This document shows, one piece after another, positions 36,801 through 44,054 of a DNA stretch of 55,176 bases (positions are counted from its first letter, which is position 1; the number at the start of each line of letters is the position of its first letter). The stretch lies in assembly GCA_009787345.1 (NCBI GenBank), contig WRGF01000218.1:1-55176 (forward strand). The letters are read 5' to 3'. A program made the position numbers and the translations under genes. The notes beneath the pieces are model-generated. The model saw only the letters and a list, made by a program, of their open reading frames with translations, made no database searches and was not told where the DNA came from. The stretch is from Turicibacter sp. (GTDB taxonomy: Bacteria; Bacillota_I; Bacilli_A; MOL361; Turicibacteraceae).

Positions 36801-37793
36801 ATGTCTAAAGTTACTATTTACGACGTAGCCCGTGTTGCCGATGTGTCGCTTGCGACCGTATCGCGTGTTTTGAACAACCCGGAAAAAGTAAAACCGAAAA
36901 CAAGGGAGCGCGTCCTGGCTGCCATCAGCGAACTAGGTTACCGCCCGAATGCTATCGCAAGGGGGCTTGCCAGCCGCCGTTCTACAAATGTGGGCCTTAT
37001 CGTGCCGACATGTTCGCGTGCTTCAGTTTCTGAGATGATTGACGGGGTAGCGGATATTGCTGACAAATACCGTTATTCAGTATTCTTAAACGTTACCCAC
37101 AGCGAGAATGACATTGCCAGCAACATCTGGCAAAACATGATTGCCTCACAAGTTGATGGGGTCTTGATGATGGCTGACAACTTAAGCGAGGAAGAAAGCG
37201 ACCGCTTGTTGAACGACAACGTGCCGACTGTCCTTTTATCCATTAAAGATACTGATGGGCGGGTACCAGCGGTATTGATCGATTATGAGCAGGCAGCTTA
37301 TGAAGCGACTAAAAAGCTAATCGAAAATGGCAATAAAGATGTGGCATTCCTGACATCCAGCAGCTATTTTGAGATGAATGACATTAAGGAAAAAGGATAC
37401 CGACGTGCCATTTCTGAAGCTGGGCTTGAACCACGCATCCTTGCCCTATATGGCAAATTCGAAAACTCTGCCCGTGACTTCAAGCATTTCTTTGAAACGG
37501 AAAAAGCCCCTCAGGCAGCACTTGCCGTCCGGGATTCCATTGCCGTTATGTTTATGAATGCAGCTATCGAGCATGGTATCAGCGTTCCATCAGAACTTGA
37601 AATCATCGGTTTCCAAAATACGAAGTATGCCCTAATGTCCCGCCCGCAACTAAGTACTATCAATATCCCAACTTACGATATCGGTGCTGTTGCCATGCGC
37701 CTTTTAACGAAACTTATGAAAGAAGAGGATATCGAGGATACACAAATCCATCTTCCACACTCTTTCGTATGGCGCGAGACCACAAAAAAATAA
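36801..37793 (+). CDS. ccpA: LacI-family catabolite control protein, CcpA-like
   Basis: CcpA is the global carbon catabolite regulator of Firmicutes; with phosphorylated HPr it binds cre sites. The 330-residue protein has the LacI HTH IYDVARVADVSLATVSRVLN at residues 5-24, hinge helix RPNAIARGLASRR and a periplasmic-binding-like effector domain. The core diverges from B. subtilis CcpA (for example VGLIVPTCSRASVSEM instead of VGVIIPDISN), but position next to aroA supports orthology. ATG 36801 has only a weak AAAGTGAG site. Confidence 0.88.
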   Translation: MSKVTIYDVARVADVSLATVSRVLNNPEKVKPKTRERVLAAISELGYRPNAIARGLASRRSTNVGLIVPTCSRASVSEMIDGVADIADKYRYSVFLNVTHSENDIASNIWQNMIASQVDGVLMMADNLSEEESDRLLNDNVPTVLLSIKDTDGRVPAVLIDYEQAAYEATKKLIENGNKDVAFLTSSSYFEMNDIKEKGYRRAISEAGLEPRILALYGKFENSARDFKHFFETEKAPQAALAVRDSIAVMFMNAAIEHGISVPSELEIIGFQNTKYALMSRPQLSTINIPTYDIGAVAMRLLTKLMKEEDIEDTQIHLPHSFVWRETTKK

Positions 37794-37801
37794 TTTGCAG
37801 A

Positions 37802-37829
37802 AGCAGTTGCCCCGGCAACTGTTTTTTTG
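37802..37829 (+). terminator. Rho-independent terminator after ccpA
   Basis: CAGTTGC at 37804-37810 pairs with GCAACTG at 37815-37821 around CCCG, then seven T. Confidence 0.92.
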
Positions 37830-37841
37830 TGTAGAAAACAT

Positions 37842-37858
37842 TAAAGTATATATCTTTA
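37842..37858. promoter_or_regulatory. Candidate GntR operator, upstream copy
   Basis: TAAAG-N7-CTTTA with a TATATAT centre, nearly identical to the second palindrome at 37907; the pair brackets the glycosidase promoter region. Confidence 0.45.
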
Positions 37859-37906
37859 GATGTAAATCGAACATTTTTCAACGGAAATGAAGCGGAAATT
37901 CGCATA

Positions 37907-37920
37907 AAAGTATATACTTT
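37907..37920. promoter_or_regulatory. Candidate GntR operator overlapping the glycosidase promoter
   Basis: The perfect 14-bp palindrome AAAGTATATACTTT sits about where the -35 of the glycosidase promoter should be (TATGAT near 37931-37941 as -10). HutC-type GntR proteins typically bind TATA-centred palindromes of this form, and such a regulator is encoded by the second gene of the operon. Confidence 0.6.
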
Positions 37921-37977
37921 AAGTGCTAGTTATGATATGATAACCATATCAAACAGCAATTGCAGGAGGCGTGGACA

Positions 37978-39408
37978 ATGAAAAAACAATTTCCAGAAAA
38001 TTTTTGGTGGGGTGCTGCTACCAGCGGACCTCAAAGCGAAGGGCGCTTCAATAAAAAGCATGCCAACGTATTTGACCATTGGTATGAAATCGAACCTGAG
38101 GTATTTTATAAAGGGGTAGGGCCGGACACTGCCAGCAACTTTTACAACAGCTTTAAGGAAGATATTAAGCTGATGAAGGAAATCGGGCTTAATTCCGTGC
38201 GGACGTCCATCCAGTGGTCACGGTTGATTGACGACTTGGAAGCCAATACGGTGGATGCTGACGGGCTTCGTTTTTATAATGAGGTCATCGACGAATTTAT
38301 CAAGAATGGCATCCGTCCGGTCATCAACCTCCATCACTTTGACCTGCCCGTTGAACTGCTTCATAAATATGGTGGCTGGGAAAGCAAGAAAGTCGTGGAA
38401 CTGTTTGTTGGCTTTTGCCAGCGTTGCTTCGAAGCCTTTGGCGACCGCATCGAGGACTGGTTCACGTTTAATGAGCCGATGGTTATTGTGGACGGCGGTT
38501 ACCTGTACCAATTCCATTACCCGAAATTGGTGGATGGGAAAAAAGCGATGCAAGTGGCTTATAATGTCCAACTGGCTTCCAGCAAGGCCATTCAAAAATT
38601 CAGGGAAGTCAACACGAACCCAAAATCCCGCATCGGGATTATCCTGAACCTGACGCCGCCATACCCGGCAAGCGACCATCCCGAGGATTTATTGGCGAGC
38701 CATCATGCCAACCTCCTTTCCAACCGCCTTTTCATGGACCCCTCAACCTTAGGGGAGTACCCATCCGAATTATTCCAATTACTGGACAAAGATGGGGTAT
38801 TGTTTGAGCATACAGCCGAAGAATTAAAAATCATTAAAGAAAACACCGTGGACTACCTTGGCGTCAACTTCTACCATCCACACCGGGTGCAGCGCCCGTC
38901 CTTATCATCCGACTCCCTTGCCGTGGACTGGATGCCGGGCAAATATTTCGACCACTACGAAATGCCAGGCCGCCGCATGAACGTGGACAAAGGATGGGAA
39001 ATCCACCCGAAAGCCCTTTACGACATCGCCCTCAACATCCGGGACAACTACGGCAACATCGAATGGTTCGTTTCCGAAAATGGCATGGGGGTGTCCCGTG
39101 AGGAACGCTGGCTAGGAACGGACGGCATGATCCACGACGACTACCGCATCCAATTTATGCAAGAGCATTTATATTGGTTGGAACGTGGGATTGAGGAAGG
39201 CTCCAAGTGCTTCGGGTACCACTTATGGACGCCGATTGATTGCTGGAGCTGGATGAACGCTTACCGCAACCGATACGGTTTCATTTCCAATAACATCCAC
39301 ACCCAAGTCAAGACCATCAAGAAATCCGGGCATTACATCAAGGGAGTGGCAGCAGAAAACGCCGTGGATTTCCCGGATTTCATCATTGAAAAATTCAAGC
39401 AGGCATAA
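37978..39408 (+). CDS. Glycoside hydrolase family 1 (6-phospho-beta-glucosidase-like)
   Basis: A retaining beta-glycosidase of family GH1, 476 residues. Acid/base glutamate E166 in FTFNEP and nucleophile E367 in VSENG are both present, as is the N-terminal NFWWGAATSGPQSEG. The best match in character is the lactobacillus group annotated as 6-phospho-beta-glucosidase. The phosphate-binding loop near the C-terminus reads DCWSWMNAYRNRYGF: it has the Ser that replaces the sugar-binding Glu of plain beta-glucosidases, but an Asn where the Lys of the Lys-x-Tyr pair is expected, so the true substrate (phosphorylated or not) is open. No PTS transporter is in the window. ATG 37978 follows AGGAGG. Confidence 0.88.
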   Translation: MKKQFPENFWWGAATSGPQSEGRFNKKHANVFDHWYEIEPEVFYKGVGPDTASNFYNSFKEDIKLMKEIGLNSVRTSIQWSRLIDDLEANTVDADGLRFYNEVIDEFIKNGIRPVINLHHFDLPVELLHKYGGWESKKVVELFVGFCQRCFEAFGDRIEDWFTFNEPMVIVDGGYLYQFHYPKLVDGKKAMQVAYNVQLASSKAIQKFREVNTNPKSRIGIILNLTPPYPASDHPEDLLASHHANLLSNRLFMDPSTLGEYPSELFQLLDKDGVLFEHTAEELKIIKENTVDYLGVNFYHPHRVQRPSLSSDSLAVDWMPGKYFDHYEMPGRRMNVDKGWEIHPKALYDIALNIRDNYGNIEWFVSENGMGVSREERWLGTDGMIHDDYRIQFMQEHLYWLERGIEEGSKCFGYHLWTPIDCWSWMNAYRNRYGFISNNIHTQVKTIKKSGHYIKGVAAENAVDFPDFIIEKFKQA

Positions 39409-39410
39409 GC

Positions 39411-40121
39411 ATGACCAAATACATGGAAATATCAACGGCGATCCGGCAAAAAATCGTTGAGGGGAAATACCCGCCTGGTGGGAAACTGCCTCAGGAAAAA
39501 GTACTGGGCGAGGCCTACGGTGCTAGCAAAATGACCATCAAAAAGGCCATCGACTTATTGGTGGCCGAAGGGCTGGTCATCAAGCGCAGCGGCAGCGGCA
39601 CCTTCGTCAAATCCCTCAGCCAGCCGGAAATCCAGCGGATCCATAATCTAAGCCAGTTCAAGGGGGCGACCACACTCTATGCGGACGAGGACGTGACCAG
39701 CAAAGTGCTGTCCTTTGAAGTGATGGAATGCCCCCGGCTCATGGCGCAAAAACTCAATATCGCCCCAGGGGATAAAGTATGGAAAGTGTACCGGGTACGC
39801 TTTTTGGAGGACGTTCCCTTTGTCATGGAAAAAACCTACATGCCCGTGGAGGTCATCAAAGGGCTTCAGCTTGCCCACCTCCATGGCTCCCTTTACGGCT
39901 ACATCGAGAAGGGACTTGGTCTTTCTATTGAAACTTTCCACAGGACTTTGACGGTAAGGAATGCTACCCTCCTTGAAGCGTCGGAAATGGATTTGCAGGA
40001 GCGGGCAGCTGTCGCGGTGGGGGAACAGGTGGCCTACCTAAGCAACGGGGTTGCCTTCGAGTATTCCATTTCCGTCCACAAATCCGAATTATTTTCCTTC
40101 TCCACCGTTGTCAGCAGGTAA
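39411..40121 (+). CDS. GntR-family (HutC/UTRA) transcriptional regulator
   Basis: A 236-residue regulator with an N-terminal winged helix (IRQKIVEGKYPPGGKLPQEK; YGASKMTIKKAIDLLVAEGL) and a C-terminal UTRA ligand-binding domain that in relatives binds sugar phosphates. It begins two bases after the glycosidase stop and so is co-transcribed with it. By context it should repress the operon and be relieved by the glycosidase substrate; the two palindromes upstream of the glycosidase are likely operators. ATG 39411 is probable; ATG 39423 is an alternative. Confidence 0.92.
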   Translation: MTKYMEISTAIRQKIVEGKYPPGGKLPQEKVLGEAYGASKMTIKKAIDLLVAEGLVIKRSGSGTFVKSLSQPEIQRIHNLSQFKGATTLYADEDVTSKVLSFEVMECPRLMAQKLNIAPGDKVWKVYRVRFLEDVPFVMEKTYMPVEVIKGLQLAHLHGSLYGYIEKGLGLSIETFHRTLTVRNATLLEASEMDLQERAAVAVGEQVAYLSNGVAFEYSISVHKSELFSFSTVVSR

Positions 40122-40125
40122 CTGC

Positions 40126-40164
40126 CAATCCCCCAGCCCCCAAACCCGGGGAACTGGGGGATTG
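40126..40164 (+). terminator. Inverted repeat after gntR, overlapping the tyrS -35
   Basis: CAATCCCCCAG at 40126-40136 pairs with CTGGGGGATTG at 40154-40164. The right arm ends inside the TTGACA of the tyrS promoter. No T tract follows. Confidence 0.6.
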
Positions 40165-40190
40165 ACAAAATCCGATGAACTTGCTATAAT
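40162..40190 (+). promoter_or_regulatory. Consensus sigma-A promoter of tyrS
   Basis: TTGACA at 40162-40167 and TATAAT at 40185-40190, 17-base spacer: a perfect consensus promoter. Confidence 0.92.
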
Positions 40191-40199
40191 GAGAAAATA

Positions 40200-40420
40200 A
40201 TAATATAAATGCAATGAAGAAAACCCAGTAGTCATCCCGTGGGCAGTTTGAGAGATTTGGCGTTAGGTGCAAGCCAAAGCAGCGGCATGATGAATTACAC
40301 TTTTGGAGCATGAACCGGTGCAAGCCGTTATCTTTTTAAGAGGCCAATTTTTGGCAAACTGGGTGGTACCGCGAGTCAATTCGTCCCTGTATTCCGTGAG
40401 GAGTATAGGGACTTTTTTTA
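40200..40420 (+). promoter_or_regulatory. T-box riboswitch (tyrosine) of tyrS
   Basis: T-box core GGGTGGTACCGCGAG at 40361-40375, followed by a terminator (GTCCCTGTATTCC at 40383-40395 pairing with the arm ending GTATAGGGAC at 40412, then seven T). TAC at 40296-40298 is the likely tyrosine specifier. It would sense uncharged tRNA-Tyr. Confidence 0.93.
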
Positions 40421-40492
40421 TTCTGAAATAACGGCTTCCCCTTCGTGCTTTTGGAAGGGGGAGTGGTTATATTCTTTCCCGAGGTGAACATG

Positions 40493-41755
40493 ATGAAAAA
40501 CGAATTATTGAAAGATTTACAGTGGCGAGGGCTGCTAAATGATTGCACAGACTTGGAAAACTTGGATGCGGTGCTTGAATCCGATAAGATTTCCTTATAC
40601 TGCGGGGTTGACCCGACTGGTGACAGCCTTCACGTGGGGCATTTGCTTCCCCAATTGGTCCTTCGTCGTTTCCAAAATGCCGGGCATAAGCCTATAATCC
40701 TAGTAGGCGGGGCAACCGGTTCCATCGGTGACCCAAGCGGTAAAAAACAAGAACGCCAACTGCAAACGTTGGATGTGATTGCCCATAACGTGGCTTGCCT
40801 TAAAGGGCAGCTTGAGAAAATCTTCGACTTCAACGCAGAAAACGGTGCGGTCATGGTCAACAACTACGACTGGACTTCTTCTTTAAATGTCCTGGACTTC
40901 CTGCGTGACATCGGGAAAAACTTTAACGTGAACCAAATGCTTGCCAAGGACATCGTCGCTTCCCGCCTCGATACAGGGATTTCCTTCACGGAATTTTCCT
41001 ACCAAATCCTTCAGGCATTGGATTTCAACCACTTATATGAAAACCTGAACTGCAAACTGCAAATCGGCGGTTCCGACCAATGGGGCAACATCGTGGCAGG
41101 ACTTGAACTCATCCGTAAAAAGCAAGACGAAGGGGCAAAAGCATTCGGTCTTACGATTCCCTTAGTCACTAAAGCAGACGGTACGAAATTTGGGAAAACC
41201 GAAAGCGGTGCAGTTTGGCTGGATGCTGAAAAAACATCCCCTTATGAAATGTTCCAATTTTTCATCAACACGGCAGATACCGATGCCATTAAATTCCTGA
41301 AATACTTCACCTTCCTGTCCAAAGTGGAAATCGAAGCTATCGAAGAAGCCTTCACAGCGGCGCCTCATGAACGGGCAGCCCAAAAAGCATTGGCAAAAGA
41401 AGTGGTCACCTTCGTCCATGGTGAAGCAGCTTACGAGCAAGCCCTACGCATTTCAGAGGCCCTGTTCTCAGGAAGCATCGAAAACCTGTCCAGCGAGGAA
41501 ATCGAAGTCGGTTTCAAGGATGTCCCATCAACGGAATTGACCGATGAGCTGAACTTAGTGGACGCATTGATTGCCATCAAAGCGGCATCATCTAAGCGTG
41601 AATCCCGCGAGTTCATCAGCAACAACTCCATCTCCATCAACGGTGCCAAAGTCGCCGATTTGGAGTTCTTGGTGTCAAAAACCAATGCCATCGGTGGGAA
41701 ATTTACCGTGGTTAGGCGTGGGAAGAAGAAGTATTTTCTAATTAAGCACATCTAA
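40493..41755 (+). CDS. tyrS: Tyrosine-tRNA ligase
   Basis: Class I synthetase for tyrosine. The 420-residue protein has the HIGH-type motif HVGHLLP, the KMSKS-type motif KFGKTESG, QIGGSDQWGNI and a C-terminal S4 RNA-binding domain (SSKRESREFISNNSISINGAKV). ATG 40493 is preferred over ATG 40490 because of spacing to GAGGTG at 40481-40486; an upstream in-frame ATG at 40445 lies in the leader. Regulated by the T-box immediately upstream. Confidence 0.97.
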   Translation: MKNELLKDLQWRGLLNDCTDLENLDAVLESDKISLYCGVDPTGDSLHVGHLLPQLVLRRFQNAGHKPIILVGGATGSIGDPSGKKQERQLQTLDVIAHNVACLKGQLEKIFDFNAENGAVMVNNYDWTSSLNVLDFLRDIGKNFNVNQMLAKDIVASRLDTGISFTEFSYQILQALDFNHLYENLNCKLQIGGSDQWGNIVAGLELIRKKQDEGAKAFGLTIPLVTKADGTKFGKTESGAVWLDAEKTSPYEMFQFFINTADTDAIKFLKYFTFLSKVEIEAIEEAFTAAPHERAAQKALAKEVVTFVHGEAAYEQALRISEALFSGSIENLSSEEIEVGFKDVPSTELTDELNLVDALIAIKAASSKRESREFISNNSISINGAKVADLEFLVSKTNAIGGKFTVVRRGKKKYFLIKHI

Positions 41756-41762
41756 AAAAGTG

Positions 41763-41797
41763 AAAACCTTGCCGATGAAGCGTTGGCAAGGTTTTTT
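41763..41797. terminator. Terminator after tyrS, shared with the - strand cassette
   Basis: AAAACCTTGCC at 41763-41773 pairs with GGCAAGGTTTT at 41785-41795; T-rich on the + strand and A-rich on the other side. Confidence 0.88.
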
Positions 41798-42023
41798 AGT
41801 ATAATGGCTCCCCATGGATGAGGATGTGGTCAATGTCCATAAAGGCATTTTCTAAAGCTTCCATGTGGTAGATTAAATAATTATCGAAGATATAGTTGCT
41901 TAATGGGGTATCGCCCCACAGCATAAGGGAATCCCATTGATCAAGGATAACATTGGCTTGGGACTGTTTAAATTCAGCATACCTTTCGAGCAAATAGGTG
42001 AAAAATATCATTTCCTTACTCAA
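41796..42023 (-). CDS. Small DUF3791-like protein
   Basis: A 75-residue protein starting KEMIFFTYLLERYAEFKQ and carrying an HMEALENAFMDIDHIL segment, which resembles DUF3791, a small helical domain usually encoded beside DUF3990 proteins. TTG 42023 overlaps the stop of the preceding gene (TTGA) and follows a G-rich ribosome site. Function unknown; in this setting it could be an antitoxin-like or accessory partner. Similarity judged by eye. Confidence 0.5.
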   Translation of the reverse strand: MSKEMIFFTYLLERYAEFKQSQANVILDQWDSLMLWGDTPLSNYIFDNYLIYHMEALENAFMDIDHILIHGEPLY

Positions 42024-42271
42024 ATTTCATCCCCCCGTATATATAAAGAATTAGTATAGTCGCCGGTCCTGATTTCATTTTCCCAAATATCAAAAATGGC
42101 CAATGGGCTAAAATGCCATGCTCCAAGTTCCTCGTCAAGCAGCAAGGCGTAGGTTTCACTATGGATAAATTTACGTAAGGCTTCCTGTTCGTTTAAATCG
42201 TATCGTTCAATGACTAAAGGAATAACTTCACGATGAAAAACATCTAGCACCCATGGGCTAGTTTGCTTCAT
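42020..42271 (-). CDS. DUF3791/DUF3990-cassette helper protein
   Basis: An 83-residue protein (ATG 42271) with SPWVLDVFHREVIPLVIERY, SETYALLLDEELGAWHFSPLAIFDIWENE and a short tail. I do not recognise a named family beyond its usual company with DUF3990-type genes. It overlaps the gene fragment upstream by 14 bases and the gene downstream by 4, so the three are translationally linked. Confidence 0.6.
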   Translation of the reverse strand: MKQTSPWVLDVFHREVIPLVIERYDLNEQEALRKFIHSETYALLLDEELGAWHFSPLAIFDIWENEIRTGDYTNSLYIRGDEI

Positions 42272-42513
42272 AAATTTCACATCCTTCATAAGTAAGATAA
42301 GCGAGAGCATCTTTTGTAAGGAGGTTATATTGGTCATCTAAAGTTTGGGCTTTTAATTGGCGAATGGCTTCCTCAGGACCAATCCTTCCTACAAGATATG
42401 CTCCGATAACTTCTTGTGTCGTATCATCTGCAACAGGGCCAATAACCATATCGTATTTTTCAACGCTTTTTAACGATAAATTCAAGCCAATCAGATGATG
42501 GGGAAGTTACCAT
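42258..42513 (-). pseudogene. Remnant of a DUF3990-family gene (ADP-ribosyltransferase-like)
   Basis: The frame ending at 42258 reads YDMVIGPVADDTTQEVIGAY and ends with a KDALAYLTYEGCEIYEAN tail, which matches the C-terminal half of DUF3990 proteins, a family placed in the ADP-ribosyltransferase clan. A further piece, SDWLEFIVKKR, lies in another frame just upstream (42463-42498); a one-base shift near 42460-42471 would join them. The N-terminal catalytic half is missing, so the gene is truncated and frameshifted. A TTG at 42485 could still start a 75-residue fragment. Confidence 0.6.
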
Positions 42514-42567
42514 CTTTGTTTATCAGGAAATCTACCGTGGTAAAGGAATGGCAAGAAAAAAGACTTC

Positions 42568-42597
42568 TTGACTAACGAAACAATGTTATGTTATACT
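42568..42597 (+). promoter_or_regulatory. Sigma-A promoter of yhbD-bacE-bacF
   Basis: TTGACT at 42568-42573 and TATACT at 42592-42597, spacer 18. Confidence 0.7.
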
Positions 42598-42630
42598 GAT
42601 CACACAAGTTGCATAGAATATATCATAACC

Positions 42631-42679
42631 AGCTCCCAAGAACCCATGGGACGCTTTACCCCATGGTTTCTTGGGAGCT
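42631..42679 (+). repeat. 20-bp leader hairpin before yhbD
   Basis: Arms 42631-42650 and 42660-42679 pair at 19 of 20 positions around a 9-nt loop; AAAGGAGG of yhbD follows six bases later. It lies downstream of the promoter, so it is in the 5' untranslated region. No T tract follows, which argues against simple termination. Confidence 0.85.
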
Positions 42680-42699
42680 TTCGCAAAAGGAGGACGCAT

Positions 42700-43326
42700 A
42701 TGAGTGACGAATTGATTTCCAAGAAGGATTTGCTCCTGGTAACGGGGATTTCCTATGGGCAGTTGTACCGTTGGAAGCGAAAGAACCTGATTCCCGAGGA
42801 GTGGTTTATTAGGAAGTCGGCCTATACGGGGCAGGAAACGTTCTTCCCGAGGGCTGAAATCCTGGAACGGGTGGCTAAAATCCAGTCCCTTAAGGACACG
42901 GTTTCGCTGGACGAATTGGCCGCCATGTTTTCGCCGGGGGCAACCCATCACACCTTTGAAAGCAGCGGGAGCGCCATTGCCAACATGATTTCCCCAACTG
43001 CCTTAAACCTTTACCTGGAGGAAACGGGATTTTCGGAAAGCACTTTCAATTTCGACCAAATGCTGGGTATTTACCTTTTGGAAACCCTGCTTAAATCCGG
43101 CGACATTGGCTTGGATGAGGGCAGGATGGTCGTGGGTTGCCTGAAAGGCATCATGGAAGGGCTGTCAGGACGCAACACCATGCTATTGATTACCCGAAAA
43201 TTAGGGGTGTCCACAGTGTTATTCTTGCCCGTAACGGAGGAAGTACTGGTTGATGACGCTTCCAAAATCGTAGTGAAAATAGCATTGCCCAAAATCGCAC
43301 AGGAATTAAAAGAGAAAGTCTTGTAG
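42700..43326 (+). CDS. yhbD: YhbD-like MerR-type regulator (DUF4004)
   Basis: A 208-residue protein with an N-terminal MerR-like helix-turn-helix (ISKKDLLLVTGISYGQLYRW, then EEWFIRKSAYTGQETFFPRAEIL) and a helical C-terminal domain. It resembles YhbD of B. subtilis, encoded immediately upstream of the bactofilin genes yhbE and yhbF, and likely controls this operon. ATG 42700 follows AAAGGAGG; the open frame begins earlier but runs through the leader hairpin and is not coding. Confidence 0.85.
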   Translation: MSDELISKKDLLLVTGISYGQLYRWKRKNLIPEEWFIRKSAYTGQETFFPRAEILERVAKIQSLKDTVSLDELAAMFSPGATHHTFESSGSAIANMISPTALNLYLEETGFSESTFNFDQMLGIYLLETLLKSGDIGLDEGRMVVGCLKGIMEGLSGRNTMLLITRKLGVSTVLFLPVTEEVLVDDASKIVVKIALPKIAQELKEKVL

Positions 43327-43337
43327 GAGGTCACGAT

Positions 43338-44054
43338 ATGAAAACGCAAAGCAAAGGGAATTTACGGATTGACGGGGTTGGCTCCCATGAGGGTGGCGTG
43401 TTTGACCGGATTGAATTCAATGGGGTCGGGACGCTGAAAGGCGGCGTGCAGGCGGATGAAATTTCCGTCAATGGCGTTGGGACTTTCAATGGCGATGTGG
43501 CGACCGGGCACCTTGGCGTGGATGGGATGTGTACGTTCAACAGTCAGGTGCAAGCGGATACACTGGACATTAACGGGACGGCAAAAATCAACGGCGGCCT
43601 GGGTGTTGGGACGCTGAATGTAAACGGGAACCTGAAAATCAATGGGGGGATGAAAGGGGATACAATGACCAATAATGGCCGTTTGGTAGTCACTGAGGAC
43701 TGCGAGCTGGAAGCCTTCCGAAGCGACGGCTTAATCAACGTGTCGGGGAGCCTTAATGCGGAAACCGTGGAGCTGAACATCGCCCTGAAATGCCAAGTCC
43801 GTGAAATCGGCGGTTCCCAGATTACGGTGCGCCAAATCGGGACGGCCAGCTTCCTGGAATCCTTCTTCCCCACCTTTTTGCAAGCGGATACCATCGAGGG
43901 CGACATCATCCAACTGGAGGCGACTAAAGCCAAAAAGGTCAGCGGGCACGAGATCATCATCGGTGAAAACTGCGACATCGACGTGGTGGAATACACCGGC
44001 ACTTATCAGCAAAGCCCATCGGCACGGGTGCGGGAAGCGAGGAATCTAGCATGA
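43338..44054 (+). CDS. bacE: Bactofilin BacE-like (YhbE)
   Basis: Bactofilins are polymer-forming cytoskeletal proteins with a right-handed beta-helix core. This 238-residue protein is built of short repeats of the type G-x-G-x-(F/L)-x-G-x-(V/L), for example RIDGVGSHEGGVFDRIEFNG and INGTAKINGGLGVGTLNVNG. In B. subtilis BacE and BacF assemble at the membrane and are needed for flagellar motility. It follows yhbD by 11 bases, and its stop overlaps bacF (ATGA). Confidence 0.9.
   Translation: MKTQSKGNLRIDGVGSHEGGVFDRIEFNGVGTLKGGVQADEISVNGVGTFNGDVATGHLGVDGMCTFNSQVQADTLDINGTAKINGGLGVGTLNVNGNLKINGGMKGDTMTNNGRLVVTEDCELEAFRSDGLINVSGSLNAETVELNIALKCQVREIGGSQITVRQIGTASFLESFFPTFLQADTIEGDIIQLEATKAKKVSGHEIIIGENCDIDVVEYTGTYQQSPSARVREARNLA

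Noticed and set aside
42486-42572. + strand frame with EVTIFVYQEIYRGKGMARKK, like the end of a GNAT acetyltransferase
   Set aside because: The motif is suggestive but only about 25 codons, opposite the DUF3990 remnant and running into the yhbD promoter; at most a recombination scar.
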